NCBI RefSeq assembly: GCF_000021945.1
Contig: NC_011831.1
Coordinates: 3,671,353 to 3,735,352, forward strand
Reading direction: 5' to 3'
DNA length: 64,000 nt
Origin: Chloroflexus aggregans DSM 9485
GTDB taxonomy: Bacteria > Chloroflexota > Chloroflexia > Chloroflexales > Chloroflexaceae
Part shown: positions 41,822-50,306 of the stretch, in pieces
Layout of the letters: every line of letters starts with the position of its first letter
Numbering within the stretch: position 1 is the stretch's first letter
Made by a program: the position numbers and the translations under genes
The notes under the pieces: generated by a model
What the model saw: the letters and a program-made list of their open reading frames with translations, nothing else
Told to the model about the DNA's origin: nothing
The model's database searches: none

Positions 41822-42870
41822 GGTGGTTCATCGGCATTCCCGATCAGGTGCAGTGGGATGCCTTCGTCGCTGCTCATCCGCACGGTAATTTGTTGCAGGC
41901 GAGTCCGTGGGGTAGGCTGAAAGAACGGTTTGGCTGGCATTGCCACCGGTTGGCGGTGTTCGATTCGATGGGGACCCCTGTCGCCGGTTGCCAGGTGTTG
42001 TTTCGCCGAGCTTATGGCTTGGCGTTCGGCTATGTGCCACGTGGCCCGTTGTTGGCTGGCGATCCGGCCATTGATGATCAATTAATACGGGCGTTACGAT
42101 GGTTGGGTTGGCGGATGGCTGCGGTACTGATCAGATTGGAACCGAATGTGTTGCTTGATGAACCCCACGCGACAACCCTGATGGATTGGGTACACCGTCA
42201 TCGCTGGCCAATAGCCGAGACGATCCAACCCCGTAGTACCATTTTGGTCGACCTCCAACCGACCGAAGAGGCGCTCTTCGCTGCTTGCTCGAAGGGTCAT
42301 CGCGCCGATATTCGCCGCGCCGAGCGACTTGGCGTGACCGTGCGGGTAGGCGATGAAACTGATCTTACGACGTTTTACACTATTATGCAGGCTACCGGCA
42401 GTCGAGCGTCATTTGCTATTCATAGTCCTGCGTATTACACCGCTGCGTGGCGACTGCACCAGCCGCATGCTCGGTTGCTGATCGCCGAACACGATGGTGA
42501 GCCGGTTGCTGCTCATCTGGTCTTCGCCGATACGCGCTATGGGCGTTATCTCTACAGTGGGGCAACGGACGCCGGTTTGCGCAGTGGCGCCAATCATCTC
42601 CTTGAGTGGCATGCAATGCGTTGGGCGCGCGCGCTGGGCTGTATCGGTTACGATCTGTGGGGCATCCCCGATGCCCTTGGTCAAGCCGCCTATGCGCCTG
42701 ATGAACAGACCCGTCTGGCCCTCGAACAAGCAGCCCACCATGACCCTCTAATCGGTGTCTATCGCTTCAAGAAGGGATTTGGTGGCCGAATTGTGCGTTT
42801 TGTCCCGGCATTCGATGTCGTGTTGATGCCACCACTGTACGCGCTTGCGCGGCGTGTATTGGGAGGCTAA
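41818..42870 (+). CDS. FemAB-family peptidoglycan peptidyltransferase
   Basis: A 350-residue protein with two GNAT-like domains. The N-terminal part has NLLQASPWGRLKERFGWHCHRLAVFD, and the middle has FAACSKGHRADIRRAERLGVTV as in FemX/FemA proteins. The C-terminal GIYRFKKGFGG-like stretch (GVYRFKKGFGGRIVRFVPAFDVVLMPPLYALAR) is diagnostic. These enzymes use aminoacyl-tRNA to add amino acids to the side chain of lipid II. The position directly before MurE supports this. The start ATG 41818 overlaps the PIG-L stop. Confidence 0.87.
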   Translation: MRWFIGIPDQVQWDAFVAAHPHGNLLQASPWGRLKERFGWHCHRLAVFDSMGTPVAGCQVLFRRAYGLAFGYVPRGPLLAGDPAIDDQLIRALRWLGWRMAAVLIRLEPNVLLDEPHATTLMDWVHRHRWPIAETIQPRSTILVDLQPTEEALFAACSKGHRADIRRAERLGVTVRVGDETDLTTFYTIMQATGSRASFAIHSPAYYTAAWRLHQPHARLLIAEHDGEPVAAHLVFADTRYGRYLYSGATDAGLRSGANHLLEWHAMRWARALGCIGYDLWGIPDALGQAAYAPDEQTRLALEQAAHHDPLIGVYRFKKGFGGRIVRFVPAFDVVLMPPLYALARRVLGG

Positions 42871-42901
42871 TCCGCTGTTTCGTGTCGCAGAAAGATGTGC
42901 T

Positions 42902-44434
42902 ATGCCGAAAACACTCGCCGATTTGTTGTCTGGGGTATCCGTGTACCATCTGATCGGTGACCCTGCTACGCCGATCAGTGCTCTTGTCTACGACTCGCGC
43001 CGGGTGACGCCGGGGAGTCTGTTTGTCGCGATTCGTGGGCAGCACAGCGATGGCCATAACTTTATCCCACAAGCGATTGCTGCCGGAGCGGCAGCAGTGG
43101 TCGTCGACCAGCGGTACTGGCATGGTGCGGTGTCGGCTGAAGTGCCGGTCGTGGTTGTTGCCGACAGTCGGGTGGCGCTGGCGCCTTTGGCTGCCGCCTT
43201 TTACGAGTATCCGGGGCAACAGTTGACGACCATCGGGATTACCGGCACCAAAGGGAAGAGTACGACCACCGACCTGACGGCTCAGCTCTTGGCTGCTGCT
43301 GGGCGTACTGTAGGAATGATCAGTACGGTTGATTTTCAGATCGGTACGCGGCGCTGGCCGAATGACACCCGCCAAAGTACACCGGAAGCGCCAGAAGTAC
43401 AGGCCCTCTTGCGCGAAATGGTTGTCGCCGGGTGCGATACAGCCGTGATTGAGGCTACTTCTCACGCCCTCTCGCCGCGTTGGGGGCGGTTGGTGGGTTG
43501 TGCCTTTGCGGTGGCGGTGATGCTCAACATCGGTCACGAACATCTCGATTTTCACGGTACCTTTGAGCAATACCGGGCCGACAAAGCCCAACTCTTTGCC
43601 CTGCTTGCCGAACGTCATGGCCCGACGTGGGCTATTGTGAACGCCGATGATCCACATCACGGCACGTTCCTGGCTGCTGTACCGTCGCAAACGATGCGAT
43701 TACGCTATGCCTTGCACGCTCCCGCCGACGTGCAAGGTCAGATTGTCCACAGTGGGCCGGCAAGTAGCCACATGCGGATACATTCACCGTGGGGCGAAAT
43801 TGAAGTGAACGTGCCGCTTCCCGGACGTTTCAATGCCAGTAACGTACTGGCCGCACTCACCGTTGCCCTTACGCAGGGTGTGCCGCTCGAACGTGCTGCT
43901 GCCGCTGTCGCTCATGTCCGTGCCCCACGCGGGCGGATGGTGTCGATCAATGTCGGTCAGCCGTTTACCGTAATCGTCGATTACGCGCATAATCCCGATT
44001 CGTTTGAGCAAATCTTCACCATGCTTCGCCCACAGGTGACAGGTCGAATAATCGCTGTGTTTGGAAGCGCCGGCGAGCGCGATGTGAGCAAACGCGCCAT
44101 TCAAGGCGAGATTGCCGGGCGTATGTGTGATTTGCTCGTGTTGACCGATGAAGACCCGCGTGGCGAAGATCGTGAGGCGATCATTGCCCAGATCGCTGCC
44201 GGCGCCGAACGAGCCGGTAAACGACCCGGGAGTGGTTACCTTTGTATTCCCAACCGGGCACAAGCGATAAGGACGGCCATCGCTGCCGCTCGGCCCGGTG
44301 ATATGGTGTTGCTGTTAGGCAAAGGTCACGAAGGTAGTATCATCTACGCCGATTATACGCTGCCGTGGGATGAAGAAGGTGAAGCGCGACGGGCGCTGGC
44401 CGAATTAGGCTATCATGCTAAAGAGCAAGCATGA
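42902..44434 (+). CDS. murE: UDP-MurNAc-tripeptide synthetase (MurE-type Mur ligase)
   Basis: A 510-residue Mur ligase that adds the third amino acid to UDP-MurNAc-L-Ala-D-Glu. The N-terminal uridine-binding domain has YDSRRVTPGSLFVAIRGQHSDGH. The ATP loop is GTKGKSTT (about 114-121). The central domain has STPEAPEVQALL, IEATSHAL and HEHLDFHGTFEQYRADKAQLF. The C-terminal domain has VDYAHNPDSFEQI, FGSAGERDVSKR and GKGHEGS. The position of the DNPR motif that selects meso-DAP reads EDPR (in TDEDPRGED), which may reflect ornithine as substrate. The start is ATG 42902; the ribosome binding site is poor. Confidence 0.9.
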   Translation: MPKTLADLLSGVSVYHLIGDPATPISALVYDSRRVTPGSLFVAIRGQHSDGHNFIPQAIAAGAAAVVVDQRYWHGAVSAEVPVVVVADSRVALAPLAAAFYEYPGQQLTTIGITGTKGKSTTTDLTAQLLAAAGRTVGMISTVDFQIGTRRWPNDTRQSTPEAPEVQALLREMVVAGCDTAVIEATSHALSPRWGRLVGCAFAVAVMLNIGHEHLDFHGTFEQYRADKAQLFALLAERHGPTWAIVNADDPHHGTFLAAVPSQTMRLRYALHAPADVQGQIVHSGPASSHMRIHSPWGEIEVNVPLPGRFNASNVLAALTVALTQGVPLERAAAAVAHVRAPRGRMVSINVGQPFTVIVDYAHNPDSFEQIFTMLRPQVTGRIIAVFGSAGERDVSKRAIQGEIAGRMCDLLVLTDEDPRGEDREAIIAQIAAGAERAGKRPGSGYLCIPNRAQAIRTAIAAARPGDMVLLLGKGHEGSIIYADYTLPWDEEGEARRALAELGYHAKEQA

Positions 44435-45249
44435 TCGATCTTGCCCCCCATAACCCACACACCCTGACCATCACGACACCGGTGATTGCCGCTGCCGGTA
44501 GTCTCGGTGATGTCGTTGGGGTGGCTCGATGGCTTGGCCTCACTCATCCTCATTCCGACCACGGTCTCGGCGCGATTATTAGCTCGACCGTTACCGTAGC
44601 CGGTCGGCGCGGCCAACCGCAGATGCTCGCCACGCCGGCCGGCGTACTGTACCACCACGGTAATGCCAGTCTGAGTGTCAAGCAGGTGCGTGAACGACTA
44701 GCTCCGCGCTGGGCCGGCTACCACGTACCGGTGTTGGTGAGTATCGCCGGTGCGGAGGCTGCCACTGTTGCCGCTGCCCTCGACGGTGTCGCCGGTGTTG
44801 CCGGCTTCGAGGTGGCTTTGCCGGCGCTCACCGCCGCCGAAGCAGCGCAGCGGGTCGCGGCTGTACGACGTGCGACTCTCTTGCCGCTGATTGTTCGTCT
44901 GCCCGGTGAATTACCCGATCCGGTGGCCGTGGCACAAGCTAGTATTGCTGCCGGTGCTGATGCAATTGCCTTAATCGGTGGGTTGCCAGCCTGTATGCCA
45001 CAGGCAGACGGCCGGCTTGTGTATGGACGGCTGGGCGGGCCGGCTATTTTTCCTTTGGCACTCCGCATGGTTGCGGCCGTTGCTGCGGCAGTGTCGGCGC
45101 CGGTGATCGGAATGGGTGGTGTTGCGGCTCCCGATCATGCGCGGACGATGTTTCATGTCGGAGCACAAGCGGTAGCGTTGGCGAGCGCGTTAGTAACCGA
45201 TCTGCGTCGGGCTAAGCTGATTGCCGATGCAGTGGGTGCAAGTGACTGA
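44431..45249 (+). CDS. Dihydroorotate dehydrogenase-like protein lacking catalytic motifs
   Basis: A 272-residue TIM-barrel protein similar to class 1B PyrD (VIAAAGSLGDVVG at the N terminus; ADAIALIGG, GRLGGPAIFPLALRMVAAVA, VIGMGGVAAPDHARTMFHVGAQAVALASAL at the FMN-binding end). The catalytic region ELNISCPN is replaced by GFEVALPALTAAEA, with no Cys or Ser, and PVIVKLSPN by PLIVRLPGELP. It is therefore unlikely to oxidise dihydroorotate. It starts with ATGA overlap with murE and converges with the GT39 gene, overlapping it by 60 bases. A PyrK-like gene lies 2.2 kb further. Confidence 0.78.
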   Translation: MIDLAPHNPHTLTITTPVIAAAGSLGDVVGVARWLGLTHPHSDHGLGAIISSTVTVAGRRGQPQMLATPAGVLYHHGNASLSVKQVRERLAPRWAGYHVPVLVSIAGAEAATVAAALDGVAGVAGFEVALPALTAAEAAQRVAAVRRATLLPLIVRLPGELPDPVAVAQASIAAGADAIALIGGLPACMPQADGRLVYGRLGGPAIFPLALRMVAAVAAAVSAPVIGMGGVAAPDHARTMFHVGAQAVALASALVTDLRRAKLIADAVGASD

Positions 45250-47349
45250 TGAATCGCCTTCCCGCCAGCGCACTTCACGCACGTGGATGTGAGCTGGCTC
45301 GCCGATCCCCACTTGCAAGATAGCGAAACGTACTTGTGCTGCCATTACTGTTTGAGGGAGAGCGAGGGATACCGTTGGGTCGGGTGGTAAGTTGCGATAC
45401 GGTTGGCTGATAGTTGTTGTTGCTCCCTCTGGTGTTATGATGGTGACGATCAAGTTGAAATCCATCGTCCCCAAGGTCAATTCGATCTCGTTCACCGGTT
45501 GGGGGTTGGTAAAGCGCAACTCAATCACCAGTGGGTTTGCTTCAAACCCGCGTGCCAACGTAGCCGGATTGCCATCGAAGAGATCGGCGACGTTCCCTAT
45601 ATCAAAGCGGGAATGCGCGACCACCAACTCTTGTCCGGCAATGACGAACGGCTCTTCAATCAACGCGGCGCGTGTCGCGCGTTCGGCTGCTAGTAGTTCG
45701 TCGATGTTCGCGACATAGCTGAGCCGAACCACGTAAAAACCGGGTTGGCCATCAGGGTATGGAATGATCTGTTCAGGCGGTTCAATAATAAACTTGCCGC
45801 TTTCTTGTGCTTGCTGATACTCGGTGGCGGTCATAATAAAAATATCGCGTTGTCGATCAAGATCACCGCGATAGTACAGATAGGCATCGATGCTGGTCAG
45901 GCTAACACGTCGGCGTTGTGCCGGATCGAGAAAAAAATCAACAAAACTGTTCGGATTGTTCGCCCACACCGGCGATACCCGTACTATGGCTTGGGGGTCA
46001 CGCGCCAACAGCATCGGTACCGTCTCGCCGAAGATCTGAGGTGCGCCGTATTGCATACCGTACAAGCCGTAGTCGCGGAACCAAAGTGGTCCACCGAGCA
46101 CGGCAGTTCGCAGCAGGATGAGACTGTCGAGGGCGAGAACAAGCCCCAACGTGAGCGCCACAAGCCGTTGCCGATATGGTACGAGGCGTTCGATCACCGC
46201 CTTCAGTCCGATGACACTCAACAGAGCCGCCGGTACCACCATTGCCAGGGTTCGGGTTACAGCAATACCGACCAGCGCGCTACTGAAGGGTGCCGCAAGT
46301 ACGGCAATGATAGGCAGCCGGTAGCGTGAATCGCACCATCGCCACAGACACACTCCTAGTCCGATGGTGATGAACGGCAACAACAGCAGCGGTATATGGC
46401 CGCGATCAGGAAAGCGATGCCGGTCGAGATCGATAGTATTGGGCCAAAACCAATAACGTGGATCGAGTCCTTGACCGTACAACGTAAGAAAACGTTGGAT
46501 CTTTTCGCCAAGCGGCATCGGTTGGAACCAGTACGAATTGAGGGTACGAAGATGTTCAACTGTGGCGTCAGGTTCGAGTTGGCGAAAACGGACCAGTGGT
46601 ATCAGTACAACGGCGAACAGCGCAAGTGCCATCCACAGGCGTTGTGGTGGTCGGCTAACATGGTACCGAGCATCGCTGATCAACAGCAGCAGGCTACTGA
46701 TCAACATCACGCCCTGGCCGTTGGCGTAACTGTAGAAGGTGGCCGCTCCAAACAAAATCACCGCCACAATCCAGCGGTCGTCGTAATGGCGATAGGCCAC
46801 GTATGCTGCGAGAAAGCATGCATAGAACGCAACCATCAGCACCGTTTCAAACGCGGTGCGTGAATGGAGAAACCACGCCGGCATATCACAGAGGGCGAGA
46901 ATACCGAGCCACCAATACCGGTTGTGGTAGCCAAAGCGAAGGAGTGCGGCAATACCGATAGGGGCCAGCAGACCGACGATAACCGATGGAGCGCGGGTCA
47001 TCCAGACCGAGCGGTCAAACCCAAAGAAAAGTATACTTATTGCATGAACATAAACGCTCAGGCTAAGGCTCCACTTTTCGGCGTTGCGAAAGTACGGTGG
47101 CAACCACACTCCATTGCTATCCCGAAACCCGTTGGCGACCAGATCACGGGCTAAAACGCCATGAATCGCTTCATCACAAAAAAAATAGATCGGGAATGCA
47201 CTCAGATCGGTGAAACGGGTATAGAGGTAAAGCGCGAGGCTTGCGAATAGCAACACCGCTTCGTAGCGGCGGAGATGGTTTAGCCAGCCTGTTGCCGTGA
47301 GTGGTTGGTTCCACCAGTTGGATGAGTTGACGGTGACAGCATCGTTCAT
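45190..47349 (-). CDS. Multi-pass membrane glycosyltransferase, GT39/ArnT-like, with C-terminal beta domain
   Basis: A 719-residue protein. Residues about 25-460 contain ten or more membrane helices. FFCDEAIHGVLARDLVANGF after the first helix is the DE/D motif of GT-C enzymes that use polyprenyl-phosphate sugars. The C-terminal 250 residues are periplasmic and end in a discoidin-like beta domain (LFDGNPATLARGFEANPLVIELRFTNPQPVNEIELTLG). The frame is open to a GTG at 47418, but this would overlap the divergent PyrK-like gene, so ATG 47349 was chosen. Its 3' end overlaps the DHOD-like gene by 60 bases on the opposite strand. Confidence 0.83.
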   Translation of the reverse strand: MNDAVTVNSSNWWNQPLTATGWLNHLRRYEAVLLFASLALYLYTRFTDLSAFPIYFFCDEAIHGVLARDLVANGFRDSNGVWLPPYFRNAEKWSLSLSVYVHAISILFFGFDRSVWMTRAPSVIVGLLAPIGIAALLRFGYHNRYWWLGILALCDMPAWFLHSRTAFETVLMVAFYACFLAAYVAYRHYDDRWIVAVILFGAATFYSYANGQGVMLISSLLLLISDARYHVSRPPQRLWMALALFAVVLIPLVRFRQLEPDATVEHLRTLNSYWFQPMPLGEKIQRFLTLYGQGLDPRYWFWPNTIDLDRHRFPDRGHIPLLLLPFITIGLGVCLWRWCDSRYRLPIIAVLAAPFSSALVGIAVTRTLAMVVPAALLSVIGLKAVIERLVPYRQRLVALTLGLVLALDSLILLRTAVLGGPLWFRDYGLYGMQYGAPQIFGETVPMLLARDPQAIVRVSPVWANNPNSFVDFFLDPAQRRRVSLTSIDAYLYYRGDLDRQRDIFIMTATEYQQAQESGKFIIEPPEQIIPYPDGQPGFYVVRLSYVANIDELLAAERATRAALIEEPFVIAGQELVVAHSRFDIGNVADLFDGNPATLARGFEANPLVIELRFTNPQPVNEIELTLGTMDFNLIVTIITPEGATTTISQPYRNLPPDPTVSLALPQTVMAAQVRFAILQVGIGEPAHIHVREVRWREGDSSVTCTHCIGNQLSPTQIGY

Positions 47350-47411
47350 AGAGCGTCTAACCACTCGCTCGGTGGGGCTGATGGCCGGTTGATGGAACAA
47401 GGGTAACCTAC

Positions 47412-48191
47412 ATGCCACTCTATTATACTGCGACGATTCGTGAACGTCGCCAGTTCGACCATCTCGTATGGAAGTCTCTTATCGCACCGGAGATAGCGCG
47501 TACCGCTCGGCCTGGTCAGTTTGTGCTTGTGCGCGTTTCACCCAGCTTTGATCCACTCTTGTGGTCGGTATTCTTTTTGGCCGGCGCCGATCCCCATAGT
47601 GGCACCGTCGAATTACTGATCGATCCGCGTGATTCAGCAGGGGGGTGGTTGGCCGGATACCCGGTGGGGACGCAACTCGACGTATGTATGCCGGTTGTTC
47701 CTGCGGTGACGCCAAACCTGACGACCCAAACCTTGTTGCTGGCCGGAGTTGGCCCGACGTTGCCGGCCCTCCTGTTTACGGCTCGTCAGTACGCTGCCCG
47801 CCTGAGTATTTCTCTTTGGCTCACCGGTGATGAGGGATATCTCCCACCGCCGTTTCTCTTGCCGGCAACGGTTGAAGTGCAGACGAGTACCGGCGGTGCG
47901 GCGGCATTGTTCAATCTCCTCACGGTTTCTCGGGTGGACAATCCCATACGGTGGGCCGATCAAATCATCTTTGCCTTGCCACCGCAGCTTTTTGGTATGG
48001 CAGTGGAGGCCATCCGTACCGTGCGATTACGGTGGGAACACGGATTTGCGCAAGTTATCGTAGCCGGGCCGTTGCCGTGTGGTCTAGGCATCTGTCGCGT
48101 TTGCCAGATCGAGACACGCCATGGTTGGCAGCGATGCTGTATCGAGGGACCGGTGTTCGATCTGCGTGATCTACGCTTGCCGGTACTATAG
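47412..48191 (+). CDS. PyrK-like iron-sulfur flavoprotein (dihydroorotate dehydrogenase electron transfer subunit)
   Basis: A 259-residue protein of the ferredoxin reductase type. The N-terminal FAD domain has ARPGQFVLVRVSPSFDPLL, the NAD-binding part LLLAGVGPTLPALLFTARQY. The C-terminal CGLGICRVCQIETRHGWQRCCIEGPVFDL has the four-cysteine [2Fe-2S] site of PyrK. In class 1B systems PyrK passes electrons from PyrD to NAD. Its partner may be the DHOD-like protein at 44431-45249, although that protein lacks the catalytic Cys. It stands divergent to the GT39 gene and converges with the ABC solute-binding gene. Confidence 0.83.
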   Translation: MPLYYTATIRERRQFDHLVWKSLIAPEIARTARPGQFVLVRVSPSFDPLLWSVFFLAGADPHSGTVELLIDPRDSAGGWLAGYPVGTQLDVCMPVVPAVTPNLTTQTLLLAGVGPTLPALLFTARQYAARLSISLWLTGDEGYLPPPFLLPATVEVQTSTGGAAALFNLLTVSRVDNPIRWADQIIFALPPQLFGMAVEAIRTVRLRWEHGFAQVIVAGPLPCGLGICRVCQIETRHGWQRCCIEGPVFDLRDLRLPVL

Positions 48192-48201
48192 AATAAGCGT
48201 T

Positions 48202-49866
48202 CTACGGCAGATCACCTTCGAGGCGGCGAAAGCTATTGACGAACCAACGCTGCACATCGCGGAACCGATCTTCGGCGCCGAAGAGGGTTTGGTTGGCAAA
48301 ATCAGGACTGGCAAAGGCTCGTCCTTGCACATTCGCACTATTGACGATGAGGTACTGCGGTTGGTAGAGGGTTATTGCCGGCGACAACTCCAGCCATCGG
48401 CGTTGAAACTCGTGGTAGAGTTCTGCCCGTGCAGCCAATTCTGGTTCCGATCGGGTTTGTTCGAGCAAGGTGTCGATCCGTCCATCGTTCAGACCGGCAT
48501 AATTCAGACCACCCTTGGCCTGGCTAGAATGCCAGAGGCTGTACACGTCGGGATCAGGGCCGATTCGCGTCCACGTATGGATTGCTGCCATGAAATCGCC
48601 CTTGCGCAATCGTTCGACGAGGGTAGTACTCTCAACCGATTCAACCGTTACCTCTACCCCAATCGCACGCCATTGTTCAGCAATGGCCGTAGCAACTGCC
48701 AACCGTCGTTCATTTTGATCAACCAGCAAACTAAAGCTCAGGCGCTGAGCACCACGCTGGCGGATTCCATCACTACCCGGCTCGAAGTCAATTTCGGCCA
48801 GTCGTTCGGCTGCAACCGTCGGATCGGCAGGTACCCGACGTATTGTCGGATCATCGGCCCATGTACCGGGCAAGAGCGGTGTATCGATCGGTTGGGCTAG
48901 TCCGTTGAGTACCGTCTCAATCAGGGCATCACGGTTGAGGCCGAGGGCCAGTGCTCGGCGCAGGGGAATCTCTTGAAATAAAGGTAGGCGCAGATTAAAC
49001 GTTAGCGTCGTATATTCATCTATCGGTAAAACGATGCGGCGTTCTTCACCGGGTACATCAACAGTTTTGAGATTAGTTCCCCATCGTTCGGCAAAACCCA
49101 TCACTTCACCCCGCAAGAGTGCAGCAACCGCTGCTTCGGGCGTAGCCATAAAGCGCAACTCAATCTGATCGAGGAATGGCCGCCCATTGTAATAGGTTGG
49201 ATTGGCAGTGAGGATGGCGGCATCAGCCCGCAATTCGGCCAAACGGAAGGGGCCACTCCCGATCAGCCGACGCGCAAAGTCACCGGTTGGCCATTCGGAA
49301 GGCGCAATACCACGCAAGAGATGCGCCGGCAAGATCGGCATACGTGCCAATGCCGGAAAAGGTGCAAAAGGGCCGGATAGAATAAACCGTACCGTTCGGT
49401 TATCTACCCGTTCGACAAGGGTCGTGCGCCAAAAATTGGCAAGTGCCGGCTCGCCGGGCGTCTCTAACTCTTGCAAAGTGCGGACGGTAAAGATAACATC
49501 ATCGGTGGTAATCGGCGTCCCATCGTGCCAGCGTAATCCAGAGCGTAGTTTAAAGGTATAAATCTCACCGGTTGCATCAACCGTATACCCTTCCGCGAGT
49601 GCCGGCTCAATCAATCCATCGATCCCAATGCGAGTGAGACCGTCGAAGAGCAGACTGATCAACACACGACCGGTCGGATCGGTAATTGGATCGTTGAGAA
49701 GCGGGATCGGGACGCTGGGCGAACCGATCACTGCCTCGCGGTAGGTACCACCGATAGCCGGATTATCGGTCGAGGCGCTCAGTGCGGCCAAACGCCCAAA
49801 CAAACCGACGATAACGCTAATACCGAATAGGGCAATGGCAATCTGCCAACGGATGCGGCGGGCCAT
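48202..49866 (-). CDS. ABC transporter solute-binding protein, family 5 (peptide type)
   Basis: A 554-residue SBP_bac_5 protein. An N-terminal hydrophobic segment (residues about 7-30) without a lipobox Cys should act as anchor or signal. DPTGRVLISLLFDGLTRIGIDGLIEPALAEGYTVDATGEIYTFKLRSGLRWHDGTPITTDDVIFTV is the family signature; NPTYYNGRPFLDQIELRFM and LNRDALIETVLNG follow. Ligands of the family are oligopeptides, nickel or sugars; none can be chosen here. No permease or ATPase gene is adjacent. It follows secG after three bases, so they share a transcript. Confidence 0.9.
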   Translation of the reverse strand: MARRIRWQIAIALFGISVIVGLFGRLAALSASTDNPAIGGTYREAVIGSPSVPIPLLNDPITDPTGRVLISLLFDGLTRIGIDGLIEPALAEGYTVDATGEIYTFKLRSGLRWHDGTPITTDDVIFTVRTLQELETPGEPALANFWRTTLVERVDNRTVRFILSGPFAPFPALARMPILPAHLLRGIAPSEWPTGDFARRLIGSGPFRLAELRADAAILTANPTYYNGRPFLDQIELRFMATPEAAVAALLRGEVMGFAERWGTNLKTVDVPGEERRIVLPIDEYTTLTFNLRLPLFQEIPLRRALALGLNRDALIETVLNGLAQPIDTPLLPGTWADDPTIRRVPADPTVAAERLAEIDFEPGSDGIRQRGAQRLSFSLLVDQNERRLAVATAIAEQWRAIGVEVTVESVESTTLVERLRKGDFMAAIHTWTRIGPDPDVYSLWHSSQAKGGLNYAGLNDGRIDTLLEQTRSEPELAARAELYHEFQRRWLELSPAITLYQPQYLIVNSANVQGRAFASPDFANQTLFGAEDRFRDVQRWFVNSFRRLEGDLP

Positions 49867-49869
49867 AAT

Positions 49870-50085
49870 CTAGTTGAAAATCGGCAGACTCGTAATCAGC
49901 GCCAGCAGTAAAAAACTCACTCCAAGCGCAATCGTGGCTTGATACAACGTTTTCTCGACTCCGCGCCGCGTATGGTAGATCGAGCTGGTATCGCGGTTGA
50001 TGCCACCGCCTCGCGACTGCAAAATCACCAGCACACTCATGACAGCGCTAATCACCAGAATAGCAATGTACAACGCAGTTTCCAT
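49870..50085 (-). CDS. secG: Protein translocase subunit SecG
   Basis: A 71-residue membrane protein with two helices, METALYIAILVISAVMSVLVILQSRGGG and LYQATIALGVSFLLLALITSL, the SecG pattern with the QSRGGG turn between them. The frame is open upstream to 50271, but AAGGAG ahead of the ATG at 50085 and the family length set the start. A TATACT (50136-50131) may be its -10. It aids SecYE-driven export. Confidence 0.9.
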   Translation of the reverse strand: METALYIAILVISAVMSVLVILQSRGGGINRDTSSIYHTRRGVEKTLYQATIALGVSFLLLALITSLPIFN

Positions 50086-50232
50086 CGTTATCTCGCTCCT
50101 TATGGCTCTACTGCATGATGCAGGCACAACAGTATACCACAGAGTGGTAGGTTGCATATCGCGCTCAAGTAGTTGGTTGCGCAATTGTTGCCGAACGTCA
50201 CTACTTCCTATCTGCATATAGGTAACAATTCG

Positions 50233-50241
50233 TGCTATGAT
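50233..50241 (+). promoter_or_regulatory. Extended -10 promoter of pckG
   Basis: TGC-TATGAT at 50233-50241, about 66 bases before the pckG ATG, in the 221-base space between divergent secG and pckG. No -35 box is convincing. Confidence 0.5.
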
Positions 50242-50306
50242 TGCAACTATGCAAATCGTCACAGCTTTCATTCTCCGGTTGTGGTCTTAAAATTAAGGAG
50301 GAGAGT

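Noticed and set aside
47349-47418. GTG start at 47418 for the GT39-like protein
   Set aside because: It overlaps the divergent PyrK-like start and adds a non-hydrophobic segment before the family N terminus.
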